Positions 42,764 to 52,565 are shown, counted from the stretch's first letter. The stretch is 64,000 nt of DNA from Sulfurimonas indica (GCF_009192995.1 NZ_SDID01000007.1:62001-126000); one strand, 5' to 3'. Made by a program: numbers and translations. Notes: generated from the sequence alone by a model not told the origin.

Positions 42764-43588
42764 GTGAAAATGCAAAACAGTGAAAATCTCTTGCAGATTG
42801 TAACAAATGATACTAGAGACAGTATCTTAAATATGGATATTGTCACACCAAGTATCTATGCTTCCGTATTTTCAAAGTATGCAGATGATCATGATCTGTC
42901 CTTAGAAAATGAAGATGAGATTTCACGCGAAATTTTACAAAAAGAGTGTTCCTTTTTAACAGAATTACAATCACAAACAAGTAAAAATGCCAACATACTC
43001 AGTGAAACGACAACCAAAGCCATCACTGCTATGCGAGACAAAAATGAAACACTGCTTCAAGATGTCCTCAAAGAGACAGAGGCACTTCGTCAAGAAGTAG
43101 AAAAACTTAAAGAGTCTGTATATCGAGATGAACTGACACATACTTATAATCGAAAATGGCTTCATGACAACTATATAGATGATGAGAAAAGATTTACAAA
43201 AAACGGTCTGCTTGCTATTATAGATCTAAACTACTTTAAACTCATCAATGATACCTATGGCCATATCATAGGTGATAAAGTTCTCATCTTTATGGCAAAC
43301 CACTTAAAAAGTATTGAAAGAGATATCGTTCGTTACGGAGGAGATGAATTTATCATCTTATTTCCAGAAAGTACTCATGAAAATCTTGCAACAAAACGTC
43401 TGCATAAGACAAGAGAGAGTATTCTTGCCAAAAAATTAAAAGCACATGAAGAGATGTTTACACTGAGCTTTTCTTTCGGTCTAGCAAGCTTTCAGCAAAA
43501 CGACTCCTTAGCAGAAATCATCGAAAATGCAGATAAAAATATGTACAATGATAAAGTAAAGATCAAAAGTAGAATTACAGGTATATAG
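42764..43588 (+). CDS. Diguanylate cyclase (GGDEF domain)
   Basis: The protein (about 275 aa) has an N-terminal helical region without a recognised sensor domain (about residues 1-125, coiled coil NETLLQDVLKETEALRQEVEKL) and a complete GGDEF domain: DELTHTYNRKWL, DLNYFKLINDTYGH, and the active-site motif RYGGDEFIILFPE. Catalytic residues look intact, so it should make c-di-GMP from GTP. No RxxD inhibitory site precedes the motif (the residues are SIERD), so product inhibition is not expected. GTG at 42764 has a ggag site 5 nt upstream; ATG at 42770 is an alternative. The reading could extend to 42677 but lacks a site there. Soluble, no membrane segment. Confidence 0.9.
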   Translation: MKMQNSENLLQIVTNDTRDSILNMDIVTPSIYASVFSKYADDHDLSLENEDEISREILQKECSFLTELQSQTSKNANILSETTTKAITAMRDKNETLLQDVLKETEALRQEVEKLKESVYRDELTHTYNRKWLHDNYIDDEKRFTKNGLLAIIDLNYFKLINDTYGHIIGDKVLIFMANHLKSIERDIVRYGGDEFIILFPESTHENLATKRLHKTRESILAKKLKAHEEMFTLSFSFGLASFQQNDSLAEIIENADKNMYNDKVKIKSRITGI

Positions 43589-43630
43589 ACAACCTCTGAA
43601 TACATAAGCAAATCCTCACCTATATTTGGA

Positions 43631-43636
43631 TATAAT
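43631..43636 (+). promoter_or_regulatory. -10 box (TATAAT) for valS
   Basis: TATAATCGCG (GGATATAATCG context) lies 35 nt before the valS ATG at 43671; a taagg site follows. Confidence 0.6.
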
Positions 43637-43670
43637 CGCGAAATTTAATAGATTTTAAGGCGATAATATT

Positions 43671-46298
43671 ATGTCAGAAAACAAGTACAATCCACAAGAG
43701 ACAGAATACAAATACTACAAGATTTGGGAAGAGCGCAAATACTTTGAAGTAGATGGCAACAAAAACATCCAAGAAGAAGATAAACACTTCGCAATTATGA
43801 TGCCACCTCCAAATGTGACAGGGCGCCTTCATATCGGTCATGCACTCACATTTACACTCCAAGATATCATCACTCGTTACAAACGTATGGATGGATTCAA
43901 GACACTCTGGCAACCAGGAACTGACCATGCCGGAATCGCAACACAAAACGTAGTTGAAAAACAGCTCCTAGCAGAAGGAACAACAAAAGAGGAGATAGGC
44001 CGTGAAGCTTTCTTAGAACGTGCTTGGAAATGGAAAGCAGAATCTGCCGGTATCATGACAGAACAGCTCCGTAAAATGGGTGTATCTCCTGCATGGGAAA
44101 GAGAGCGCTTTACAATGGATGAAGGACTGCAAAAGTCTGTGCGTGAGGCATTCGTTCATCTTTACAATGAAGGTTTGATCGTTCGTGGAAACTACATGGT
44201 CAACTGGTGTACACATGATGGTGCACTCTCTGATATCGAGGTAGAACACGAAGAAGAAGATGGAAAGTTTTACCACATCAAGTACCCATTTGCTGATGGA
44301 AGCGGTTTTGTTGAAGTCGCAACAACTCGTCCAGAGACATATTTTGGAGATACTGCTGTTATGGTTCATCCTGATGATGAGCGCTACATTGATATCATCG
44401 GAAAAGAGATAAAACTTCCACTTTTAGAGAGAAAAGTAAAAATCATCGCCGATACTCACGTAGATATGGAGTTCGGAACAGGTGTGGTAAAAGTAACACC
44501 TGCTCATGACCAGAATGACTACGAAGTTGGAAAACGTCATGACCTTGAGTTTATCACTGTTTTTGATGAAAAAGGAATTCTTAACGATTATGCAGGAGAG
44601 TTTAAAGGTTTAGAGCGTTTAGAAGCGCGTGATATTATCGTAAAACGCCTTGAAGAAGAAGGTTTTATTGTAAAAATCGAAGACCATAAACACCAGGTAG
44701 GACACTGTTACAGATGTAAAAACGTAGTTGAGCCTTACATCTCAAAACAGTGGTTCGTACGTAAAGAGGTAGCAGATAAGTCCATCGAAAAAACAAATGC
44801 AGGTGAAGCAAAATTCTTCCCACCACACTGGATAAACTCTTACAACTCTTGGATGGGTGAACTTCGTGACTGGTGTATCTCACGCCAACTTTGGTGGGGA
44901 CATCAGATTCCTGTATTTTACTGCGATGATTGTGGACATGAGTTTGCTTCTACTGAAGAACACCCGGCAGCTTGTCCAAAATGTGCCTCTAAAAATTTCC
45001 ATCAGGACCCTGATGTACTTGATACTTGGTTTAGCTCTGCACTCTGGCCATTTTCAACTCTTGGTTGGGGGAATGGTGATGTCGAGATGGACAAACTTTT
45101 CAAATCAGAAGATATGAAAGAGTTCTATCCGAATGCACTTCTTATTACCGGTTTTGACATTCTTTTCTTCTGGGTAGCACGTATGATGATGATGGGTGAG
45201 CACTTCATTGGTGAACTACCGTTTAAAGATATCTATCTGCACGCACTTGTACGTGATGAGCATGGTCAAAAGATGAGTAAGTCAAAAGGTAACGTTATCG
45301 ATCCACTTGATATGGTTAATAAATACTCTGCAGATATTTTACGCTTTACTCTGGCAATCTCTGCTGCACAAGGGCGTGATATCAGAATGAGCGAGGAGAA
45401 ACTCCAACTCAACCGTAACTTTACGAACAAGCTCTACAATGCAGCAAAATATCTGCAGATGAATGTAGAGACTTTCCCTGATATGGCAGGATTTTGTGTT
45501 GAGAGTGATTTAGGTCGCTATATGATGAGCCGCTTGAACCTAGCAACAAAAGAGGTACGTGCCTATCTTGATGAGTATAAATTCAATGATGCAGCCCTTA
45601 CGATGTACAGATTTTTATGGAACGAGTTTTGTGACTGGGGAATCGAACTCTCTAAAGCAGACAAAGGTGCTGTAGTAGAACTTGGTGCTATCTTTAAAGA
45701 AGCAATGAAACTACTCCACCCTTTTATGCCGTTTATCACAGAGCATCTTTACCATCAACTCAGTGGAACTAGCCTTGAAGATGGTGAGTCCATTATGATT
45801 CAAAAATTCCCTCATAAAACAAAACAGCGTAAAGAAGAAGCAAAATTTGAAATTATCATGGATGCTATTGTCTCAATCCGCCGTGCAAAAGTACTTGTTG
45901 ATATGGCAAACCAAAAAATCGAGAAAGCTTTTGTGAAGATTGATGGTATATCTGACAAAGATAAAGCAATGATGACACCGTTTATCGCAAAACTTGCAAA
46001 AGTAGAAAACCTGGAGTTTACAGAAGAAAAAATCGAAAATGCGGTCAGTGACATCGCAGACAAATGTGAGACTTTCATCCCTACTGACTCAATTGATCTG
46101 ACACCTATCATCAACAAACTTACAAAACAGGCTGAAAAACTCCAAAAAGAGATAGGAAAACTAAATGGCATGCTTAATAATGAGCGTTTCGTAGCCAATG
46201 CTCCTGCAGATGTACTCGAGAAAAATCGTGAAGCACTTGCAGAAGCCCAAGCGAAAAGAGAAAAAGTTTTAGAGCAGCTTAGCTCTCTAAAGGCATAA
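43671..46298 (+). CDS. valS: Valyl-tRNA synthetase
   Basis: Class I synthetase, 875 aa. The HIGH signature is GRLHIGHALT (about residues 51-60) and KMSKS is GQKMSKSKGN (about 533-542). The editing CP1 domain (about 180-380) contains TTRPETYFGDTAV, and a zinc-type CxxC pair occurs in CDDCGHEF and CPKCASKN. A C-terminal coiled-coil arm (about 800-875) ends EALAEAQAKREKVLEQLSS. Length matches bacterial ValRS. The next gene begins one base after its stop. Confidence 0.97.
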   Translation: MSENKYNPQETEYKYYKIWEERKYFEVDGNKNIQEEDKHFAIMMPPPNVTGRLHIGHALTFTLQDIITRYKRMDGFKTLWQPGTDHAGIATQNVVEKQLLAEGTTKEEIGREAFLERAWKWKAESAGIMTEQLRKMGVSPAWERERFTMDEGLQKSVREAFVHLYNEGLIVRGNYMVNWCTHDGALSDIEVEHEEEDGKFYHIKYPFADGSGFVEVATTRPETYFGDTAVMVHPDDERYIDIIGKEIKLPLLERKVKIIADTHVDMEFGTGVVKVTPAHDQNDYEVGKRHDLEFITVFDEKGILNDYAGEFKGLERLEARDIIVKRLEEEGFIVKIEDHKHQVGHCYRCKNVVEPYISKQWFVRKEVADKSIEKTNAGEAKFFPPHWINSYNSWMGELRDWCISRQLWWGHQIPVFYCDDCGHEFASTEEHPAACPKCASKNFHQDPDVLDTWFSSALWPFSTLGWGNGDVEMDKLFKSEDMKEFYPNALLITGFDILFFWVARMMMMGEHFIGELPFKDIYLHALVRDEHGQKMSKSKGNVIDPLDMVNKYSADILRFTLAISAAQGRDIRMSEEKLQLNRNFTNKLYNAAKYLQMNVETFPDMAGFCVESDLGRYMMSRLNLATKEVRAYLDEYKFNDAALTMYRFLWNEFCDWGIELSKADKGAVVELGAIFKEAMKLLHPFMPFITEHLYHQLSGTSLEDGESIMIQKFPHKTKQRKEEAKFEIIMDAIVSIRRAKVLVDMANQKIEKAFVKIDGISDKDKAMMTPFIAKLAKVENLEFTEEKIENAVSDIADKCETFIPTDSIDLTPIINKLTKQAEKLQKEIGKLNGMLNNERFVANAPADVLEKNREALAEAQAKREKVLEQLSSLKA

Positions 46299-46299
46299 T

Positions 46300-47838
46300 T
46301 TGTTTGATATAAGAAAATATACATCACCAAATATCAAAAATGATATTCTCTCTGGGCTTGTCGTTGCCGTTGCACTTGTACCAGAAGCTATTGCTTTTAG
46401 TTTCATCGCAGAAGTAAGCCCTATTGTCGGGCTTTATACTGCTTTTATCTTAGGTCTTATCACTGCACTGATCGGTGGAAAACCGGGTATGATTAGTGGT
46501 GCGACGGGAAGTGTTGCTGTTGTTATCATTGGTCTTGTTATTGAAGCAAACAACCTTCTAAAAGGCCAAGGCTACACCGGAGATGAACTCTATATACATA
46601 TACTCAATTATGTCCTGCTTGCTACTATCATTGCAGGTCTTATTCAAGTACTTTTTGGAGTTTTCAAACTTGGAAAATTCATTCGTCTTGTACCGCAACC
46701 GGCACTTTATGGTTTTGTGAACGGACTGGCTATTGTTATTGCCATGGCACAGTTTAAATTTTTTGAGGGACAAAGCTGGATAATGTATGCCATAGTAATT
46801 ATTACTATGCTCATCATGTATATACTTCCAAAATTCACAAAAGCAGTACCATCTGGTCTTGTTGCCATTGTACTTATCTCCCTTGTAGTATATTTTGCAG
46901 GTATTGATACGCTTACAGTTGGTGATTTGGCAGATCTGAGTCAGTTTAAAGGACAGCTGCCGCACCTCATCATTCCAGATACTCTCTTTAGTCTTGATGC
47001 TATCATTATGGTGCTCCCATATGCTGTTATTATGGCGCTTGTCGGGCTTATTGAGTCCCTGCTTACTTTGGCTGTTCTTGATGAGATGAGCGGTACACGG
47101 GGCAGTGGGAACCAAGAGTGTATCGCTCTTGGATGTGGAAATATCGCAAGTGGTTTCTTCGGTGGTATGGCAGGTTGTGCAATGATTGGACAATCTATCA
47201 TCAATTACACTTCTGGTGGACTTGGACGTCTCTCTTCATTTACTGCAGCGGTCGGTCTTCTCATTTTGGTAGTCTCACTTACAGATGTTCTCAATGCCAT
47301 TCCTGTAGGTGTTCTTGTTGGAATCATGTTTATGGTGAGTATCGGGACATTTGAGTGGTCGAGTTTTTCACATCTCAAGCATATGCCACGTGCTGACGTT
47401 TTTGTCATGGTAGTTGTGACCATCATTACCGTTGTTGAAGATTTGGCGGTAGCTGTGATTGCCGGAGTTATCATCTCTGCTCTTGTTTTTGCTTGGAGAC
47501 ATGCACGTATCTGGGCAAAGACTCACGTAGAAGCAGACGGAACAAAGGTTTATGAGCTAGAAGGTCCGCTCTTTTTTGGAAGCGCTACAACATTTTCAGA
47601 TAATTTTGACATTAAAAATGACCCTCCTAAAGTGGTTATTGATTTTAAAAATGCTCGTGTTCTAGACTTTTCAGGCGTTGAAGCGATTGATGCCCTTGTA
47701 AAAAAATATGAAGATACAGGGAAAAACCTTCTGTTGCGCCACTTAAGCAGAGATTGTAAAGCTATCATGAAAAAAGCAGGACCACACTGTACCTATGAAG
47801 AGGATGATCCAACATACAAGGTTGCATTTAACTATTAG
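46300..47838 (+). CDS. SulP-family anion transporter with STAS domain
   Basis: This 512-aa SLC26/SulP protein has about 12 membrane segments beginning LSGLVVAVALVPEAIAFSFIA, the KPGMISGATGSVAVVI segment and a C-terminal STAS domain (about 430-512) with VIDFKNARVLDFSGVEAIDAL, including the DFSG Asp-Phe-Ser. SulP proteins carry sulfate, bicarbonate or dicarboxylates across the inner membrane; the substrate is not decided by the sequence. The start is TTG at 46300, 1 bp after the valS stop, so it may depend on coupling with valS. Confidence 0.9.
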   Translation: MFDIRKYTSPNIKNDILSGLVVAVALVPEAIAFSFIAEVSPIVGLYTAFILGLITALIGGKPGMISGATGSVAVVIIGLVIEANNLLKGQGYTGDELYIHILNYVLLATIIAGLIQVLFGVFKLGKFIRLVPQPALYGFVNGLAIVIAMAQFKFFEGQSWIMYAIVIITMLIMYILPKFTKAVPSGLVAIVLISLVVYFAGIDTLTVGDLADLSQFKGQLPHLIIPDTLFSLDAIIMVLPYAVIMALVGLIESLLTLAVLDEMSGTRGSGNQECIALGCGNIASGFFGGMAGCAMIGQSIINYTSGGLGRLSSFTAAVGLLILVVSLTDVLNAIPVGVLVGIMFMVSIGTFEWSSFSHLKHMPRADVFVMVVVTIITVVEDLAVAVIAGVIISALVFAWRHARIWAKTHVEADGTKVYELEGPLFFGSATTFSDNFDIKNDPPKVVIDFKNARVLDFSGVEAIDALVKKYEDTGKNLLLRHLSRDCKAIMKKAGPHCTYEEDDPTYKVAFNY

Positions 47839-47847
47839 GAGGGAGTC

Positions 47848-48627
47848 ATGCATAAAAAAGTATACAACTTAGTCGAGTCACCAAAATTTAAAAACTTTAT
47901 TCTCTTAGTTATCCTTTTAAATGGTATAACGATGGGAATAGAAACCTATCCCAGCATCCACGAACATATTAAAGATGAACTCTATCTTTTTGATACTGTT
48001 GTCATCACTATTTTTATCATAGAGATAGGCTTACGCATCTATGCACACAGAGTCTCGTTTTTTAAGGACGGTTGGAGCCTCTTTGATCTAAGTATTGTCC
48101 TTGTTTCAATGTTCCCAGCAAATTCTGTTTTTGAGATTTTTAGGATCTTAAGAATTTTCAGACTTTTGCGTGTTATTACAATCGTTCCCCAAATGCGAAA
48201 AATTGTTATGGCGCTTGCAAGTGTTATCCCCGGTATGGCCTCTATTGCAGGACTGATGTCCATACTCTTTTATATTGCAGCTGTTATGTCGACACAACTC
48301 TTTGGAGATCGTTTCCCTGACTGGTTTGGCTCTCTTGGAAGCTCACTCTATACACTCTTTCAAATTATGACATTAGAATCATGGTCTATGGGTATTGCAC
48401 GTCCTATTATGGAGATATATCCTCACGCATGGCTCTTTTTTGTTCCATTTATCTTTATAGTTACATTTATCATGATTAACTTGATTGTTGCCGTAGTTGT
48501 TGATGCTATGAATCATCTCAGTGAGAATCAGGAAGCACAAGTAGAGGTAGTTGCAAAAGATGAGATAAAAGAGTTACACAATGAGATAAAAGAGCTCAAA
48601 GAACTCCTCCTTGAGAGTAAAAAGTAG
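47848..48627 (+). CDS. Bacterial voltage-gated sodium channel (BacNav)
   Basis: The 259-aa protein is a single-domain six-helix channel that forms homotetramers. The voltage sensor S4 reads [20 protein letters not shown] (arginines every third residue), and the selectivity filter TLESWSM (about residues 175-181) is identical in its key residues to that of NavAb from Arcobacter butzleri and NaChBac. The S6 segment [20 protein letters not shown] is followed by a C-terminal coiled coil (about 220-259, [17 protein letters not shown]), typical of the assembly helix. It should admit Na+ on depolarisation, and in bacteria is linked to motility and pH homeostasis. An aggaggg site precedes the ATG. 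It follows the SulP gene by 9 bp. Confidence 0.95.
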   Translation: MHKKVYNLVESPKFKNFILLVILLNGITMGIETYPSIHEHIKDELYLFDTVVITIFIIEIGLRIYAHRVSFFKDGWSLFDLSIVLVSMFPANSVFEIFRILRIFRLLRVITIVPQMRKIVMALASVIPGMASIAGLMSILFYIAAVMSTQLFGDRFPDWFGSLGSSLYTLFQIMTLESWSMGIARPIMEIYPHAWLFFVPFIFIVTFIMINLIVAVVVDAMNHLSENQEAQVEVVAKDEIKELHNEIKELKELLLESKK

Positions 48628-48633
48628 TATCTT

Positions 48634-49877
48634 TTACTTTATACTCTCTTTTGGCTCTCCTATAAAGTAGCCTTGGGCATAGTCAATACCCATCTCTTTT
48701 ACTTTATTGAGCACTACTTCATTATGAATATACTCAGCAATGATTTTAATGCCTCTTCGTTTACAAAAGTGCACTATTGTCTCAACAATCAGCTCACTCT
48801 TTTCATTTTCAATAATATCTTTAATAAATATCCCATCAATTTTCAAATAATCAGGATTGAGTTCTAACAGACGTGAGAAGTTAGAGTTTTCAACTCCAAA
48901 ATCATCAAGTGCGATCTTAAAGCCTTTTTTTCTTAAAGAGTTGATCTGTTCAAGCATATTAGACTCTGTAAGTGTCACAATATCTTCAAGTAGCTCCAGT
49001 ACAACACGAGAAGGGTCAATATTATACTTTTTTACATTAAGGAGTAAAAACTCTTCCAAATACCCCAAGTTGATATCATTTGATGTGATGTTAATGGAAA
49101 ACTCATAGTCTGTATCACTAAAAACACGAAAAGCATTTGTTACTATTCGCCGTGTAATCAAAGAGAGTGTCCCGGTCATCTTACACGCTTCCATAAAACG
49201 GATAGGCGATACCAAACCTCCGTCATCATCTATTCTTGCTAAACACTCAAATTTTTCTATCTCTCCACTGTGTAGATTTTTTATAGGTTGAAAAAAACCA
49301 AGTAGTTTCTCTTCTTCTATCGCACTGCGTATCTTATTGATCCAGTAGATGTTCTCTTGTTGTTTCTTTGCATATTCTGATTTGGTTTCAAAGATTTTGT
49401 AAGAGCTTTTTTTATAAAGACGTGCTTCATGTACTGCAGCGGCTGCATGATTGAGTGTGATGATACCATTACCCATCGCAACACCGATGGTTACAGAAAT
49501 TTTTACGATGATATTATCGTGTTCAAGTTCGATTTCTGTTTGATTGAAAAATGAAATGATGGATTCAGAAAAATCTTTTAACTCACGAAAGTTAAAAAAA
49601 TCATTGACAATAAATACAAATTATCTCCATCGAAACGGAAAAGTTTTGCATTCTTTGGTTTTAGAAGCTGTAATCTTTTTGCAAGTTCAGTAAGTATCTC
49701 ATCCCCTACGACATATCCGTAGGCATTGTTTATGTTGTTAAAGTTATCTATATTTACAACAAAGATATTAAGTCGGCTGTGCAGTTTGATATACTCTAAA
49801 AGTGCAAAACGGTTAGGCAAACCACTTAACTGGTCTGTATAATAGTCCCACTCTTTTTTCTCTAAAGTAAATTCCAT
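48634..49877 (-). pseudogene. GGDEF-EAL protein gene broken by a 1-nt frameshift
   Basis: Two frames together make one protein. The 5' frame (49877 down to 49578) encodes DQLSGLPNR and the GGDEF-domain start up to RFDGDNLYLLS. The 3' frame (from about 49620 to 48634) continues with IVNDFFNFRELKDFSES and a complete EAL domain. Restoring one T after GATAATTT (near 49619-49621) gives GDNFVFIVND in a continuous frame of about 415 codons. The GGDEF site is degenerate (FDGDN). The EAL domain keeps its catalytic set (FECLARI, NITSND, LELLED, LDDFG, LKIDG, AEYIHNE, QGYF), so it would be a phosphodiesterase if intact. It may be a true pseudogene or a base-call error in an A/T tract. It lies 3' to 3' with the sodium channel gene. 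Confidence 0.75.
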
Positions 49878-49925
49878 ATCTATCCTAATAATATAAAATA
49901 AAATAATAAATATTATATCTTATTT

Positions 49926-51380
49926 TTATTTATAGGTTCTTAATTTGATAAAAGACTCCGGTTCTATATTTTTATACTTTGGCATCTCCTGACCGATATT
50001 AGCATTTACGTACGTTGGATCAGCCAATACATACCTACGTCTGTTATACCTTACGGAGTCCCCTTCTAAGGGGATATAGAGTGCTGTACTCATATGGTCG
50101 CTATATTTTACACCAATAACTCTCACACCAAAAAGTTTTCTTATCAAGTAAGAAAAAAGTATAGCTCTGTCTTCACAATCTGATGCATTATAGACAAGTG
50201 TCTCCTCTGCAAACATCACTTTTTCATGTCCAAACTGTTCATTATCTCGCTCATACTTAAAAGCTTTTTGTACAAAACGAAGCACAATGTTCATCGCCTC
50301 ACTTATCTTTTTACCATCTGTATATTTTTTGATATCTTCTGCCAAATCTCTGTAGGTTTCATGCTCCATCGGTGCATTAAAGTAGACTCTGTAATCCACC
50401 TGTGGGTATGTATTCATAAAGTCTAAAATGTTTTCATTGTACTTATATGATGCTTCGTAAACTTTACCATAATCTTGAAAAGAGATACGTTTAGAAACAT
50501 TTTGTTTTTTAAAAAGAGGGAGTGTTTTGAGCCTAAAATCTATCGGTTTGTCAGCTTGAGGATACTCCTGTTCATAGGTATAGATACGCTCGATATTTTG
50601 TTGATTGTACTTTGAGATGATGTAATAGTACTTATCATCAAAACTGTAACGAGGTGTTGCATAGATTGTATCTTTGGAGTAGTGCAGCAGGTATATACTT
50701 TGACTTTCACTCAGAGCTATCTTTACATTATATGAAAGCTTGTTAAGTAAAAACCATTTGTAAATCTTTGCCTCATTTTGTTCTGTGTAAATATGTTGTG
50801 AAAGTTTTGAGATTAAAAGGTACAGGGCCCAGTCATTTAGTTGCAGTGTGTCTCTGTAGTTTTCTATCTCGCTAAGTGTTGTATTGTAGTTACTAGAGGC
50901 CAATATACTAAAAAAGTTCGATATCCCTGCCTGATTTTGTGGATAAAACTTTGCTTTTTTGATGTTTTTGTCAAAACTAAAAGCGACTTCAGAACCAAAA
51001 AAGTAAAAATTGATATCTTTTTTTATCTCTTTTTTTGGCTGCGTCGCTTTTTTTATCTTTTCTTTTTCTGGCAACTGAATCTTGACTGCAGGTCCAACTT
51101 CTGGAGCTTTTTGTTCCTCTTTCGGCCTTATTGATTTTGGTTTTGGCTCTGTATACATCGGAGGTGTGATGTATGCCTTATACTCTTTCCACTGTGCTTT
51201 TAAGTAAGCATTAAAAGCATTGTCCCTTTCATCTTTATACTCTGTGTATGCAGCTGACTGTACTCTTTTAAAGTCAGCAAAACTCTCGGCAAAGAGACCA
51301 TTTGCCCAGAGTAAAATAAAAAGGCTAAAAAGGCCAAACGGATTGAATAAGTTTCGTTCCCCATCCCTGTTTTGTTGCAC
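49926..51380 (-). CDS. Transglutaminase-like exported protein downstream of flgH
   Basis: The protein has a signal-peptide-like segment (FGLFSLFILLWANGLFAES), a charged Pro/Lys-rich linker and a C-terminal transglutaminase-like cysteine protease fold: Cys in NASDCEDRAILFSYLIRK, His in YSDHMSTALYI and Asp in YVLADPTYVN, an intact C-H-D triad. Substrate and reaction are unknown; such proteins act as proteases or cross-linkers in the cell envelope. The start is uncertain: an open frame runs up to 51422, inside flgH, but GTG at 51380 has a ggag site 9 nt upstream and is preferred; the flgH overlap is then 56 bp. Position directly after flgH suggests translational coupling and perhaps a role at the flagellum. 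Confidence 0.7.
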   Translation of the reverse strand: MQQNRDGERNLFNPFGLFSLFILLWANGLFAESFADFKRVQSAAYTEYKDERDNAFNAYLKAQWKEYKAYITPPMYTEPKPKSIRPKEEQKAPEVGPAVKIQLPEKEKIKKATQPKKEIKKDINFYFFGSEVAFSFDKNIKKAKFYPQNQAGISNFFSILASSNYNTTLSEIENYRDTLQLNDWALYLLISKLSQHIYTEQNEAKIYKWFLLNKLSYNVKIALSESQSIYLLHYSKDTIYATPRYSFDDKYYYIISKYNQQNIERIYTYEQEYPQADKPIDFRLKTLPLFKKQNVSKRISFQDYGKVYEASYKYNENILDFMNTYPQVDYRVYFNAPMEHETYRDLAEDIKKYTDGKKISEAMNIVLRFVQKAFKYERDNEQFGHEKVMFAEETLVYNASDCEDRAILFSYLIRKLFGVRVIGVKYSDHMSTALYIPLEGDSVRYNRRRYVLADPTYVNANIGQEMPKYKNIEPESFIKLRTYK

Positions 51381-52050
51381 GGTCCATATCTCCCTCAGTT
51401 TTATAAAGAATCTTCGCATCACTTATCTGTGTAGAGTTTATTTTATTATACTGGTCGATATCATACGGACGGATAACCCCACTTATTTGGATGATCTGTT
51501 TTTGATCATCCACAAGTATCTCACGTGTACCAGATATAAAATAGTTTCCATTTTGAAGTACTTTTACTATTCTAGCAGAAATTGTTGTCGTAAAGCTAGC
51601 ATCTTTTGTAGCACTACCCTGCCCTTTATAGGTATTGTCAGATTTTGTTTTAAAACCGATATCACTGTAGCCATTGACTTTTGTTATGGCATCATTGACA
51701 TTTCCGTTTGCAGCACCGGCAGAGGAGAAGATACCTCCACCAAGATTTGACTCATCACTCTCACTTAACTGCTTTGTACCCGTGTTCGAACTTTTTGCAG
51801 TCTCTGAGATAACAACGGTAACAATATCATTAACATGCATTGCTTTATGATCTGAAAAAAGAGGATTATCCCCTTTTCCAAAAAGACTGCCTGTTGAAGC
51901 AAAATCCTGTTTCTCTTCACGTGCTGGCATCTGCTCAACATAAGCCGGTGGTTCAAAATTGATCTCAGGGTCTGTTAGTTTTGCTGTACATCCGGAAAAA
52001 AAGTAAGCCATCACTACAACAGATAAGGGAATAGTTAATTTTTTTTGCAT
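51325..52050 (-). CDS. flgH: Flagellar L-ring protein FlgH
   Basis: FlgH is an outer-membrane lipoprotein that forms the L ring around the flagellar rod. The 241-aa protein has a lipobox (YFFSGC, Cys21), the region SLFGKGDNPLFSDHKAMHVNDIVTVVISE and the C-terminal motif FISGTREILVDDQKQIIQISGVIRPYDI split over the last 60 residues, ending SVWPF. A sigma-54 promoter stands upstream. It is far from other flagellar rod/ring genes, as is typical in this phylum. Confidence 0.94.
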   Translation of the reverse strand: MQKKLTIPLSVVVMAYFFSGCTAKLTDPEINFEPPAYVEQMPAREEKQDFASTGSLFGKGDNPLFSDHKAMHVNDIVTVVISETAKSSNTGTKQLSESDESNLGGGIFSSAGAANGNVNDAITKVNGYSDIGFKTKSDNTYKGQGSATKDASFTTTISARIVKVLQNGNYFISGTREILVDDQKQIIQISGVIRPYDIDQYNKINSTQISDAKILYKTEGDMDRATKQGWGTKLIQSVWPF

Positions 52051-52077
52051 TAAATCTCTTTAATATCTATATTTGTG

Positions 52078-52083
52078 TATAAT
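52078..52083 (+). promoter_or_regulatory. -10 box (TATAAT) for yqeY
   Basis: TGTGTATAAT is found 39 nt before the ATG at 52122. It lies back to back with, and nearly overlaps, the flgH sigma-54 promoter. Confidence 0.6.
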
Positions 52084-52085
52084 TC

Positions 52086-52102
52086 TAGCAATTTCAGTTC
52101 CA
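52086..52102 (-). promoter_or_regulatory. Sigma-54 promoter for flgH
   Basis: On the minus strand the sequence reads TGGAACTGAAATTGCTA, with GG and GC exactly 10 nt apart (-24/-12 element). Predicted start is near 52077, 27 nt before the flgH ATG. This agrees with RpoN control of middle flagellar genes in Campylobacterota. Confidence 0.8.
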
Positions 52103-52121
52103 CATATAAGGATAATATATC

Positions 52122-52565
52122 ATGAGTTTACGCGAACAAATAAATACAGATGTCAAAGAGGCAATGAAAGCCAAAGATACTAAAAAAAGAGATGCACTTC
52201 GTCTGCTTACATCAGCATTTAAGCAAATTGAAGTTGATGAGAGAAAAGAGCTCACAGATGACGATGTTATCAAAATTATCCAGACACAGATAAAACGCAG
52301 AAATGATGCAGCTAACCAATACAAAGAGGCTGGCCGTGAGGATCTGATGCAAATAGAACTTGAGGAGATTGCTTACTATGAGCCTTATCTTCCTGCTCAG
52401 CTTAGTGACGATGAACTCTGTACAGCTATCACAAAGATAATAGCTGAAGTTGGAGTAACAAGTATGAAAGAGATGGGAAAAGTAATGGGAGCAGCCAACA
52501 AAGCGCTTGCTGGTCAAGCTGACGGTAAACGTGTCAGCGAATGTGTGAAGAAGTCACTCTCTTAA
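52122..52565 (+). CDS. YqeY/GatB-C-terminal-domain protein
   Basis: The 147-aa protein is a stand-alone YqeY domain, homologous to the tRNA-binding tail of GatB: LREQINTDVKEAMKAKDTKKRDALRLL, IQTQIKRRNDAANQY, YLPAQLSDDEL and GMGKVMGAANKALAGQADG-like segments. It is helical, soluble, and thought to bind tRNA; exact role unknown. It diverges from flgH and converges with the MutS7 gene, 3 bp between stops. Confidence 0.9.
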   Translation: MSLREQINTDVKEAMKAKDTKKRDALRLLTSAFKQIEVDERKELTDDDVIKIIQTQIKRRNDAANQYKEAGREDLMQIELEEIAYYEPYLPAQLSDDELCTAITKIIAEVGVTSMKEMGKVMGAANKALAGQADGKRVSECVKKSLS

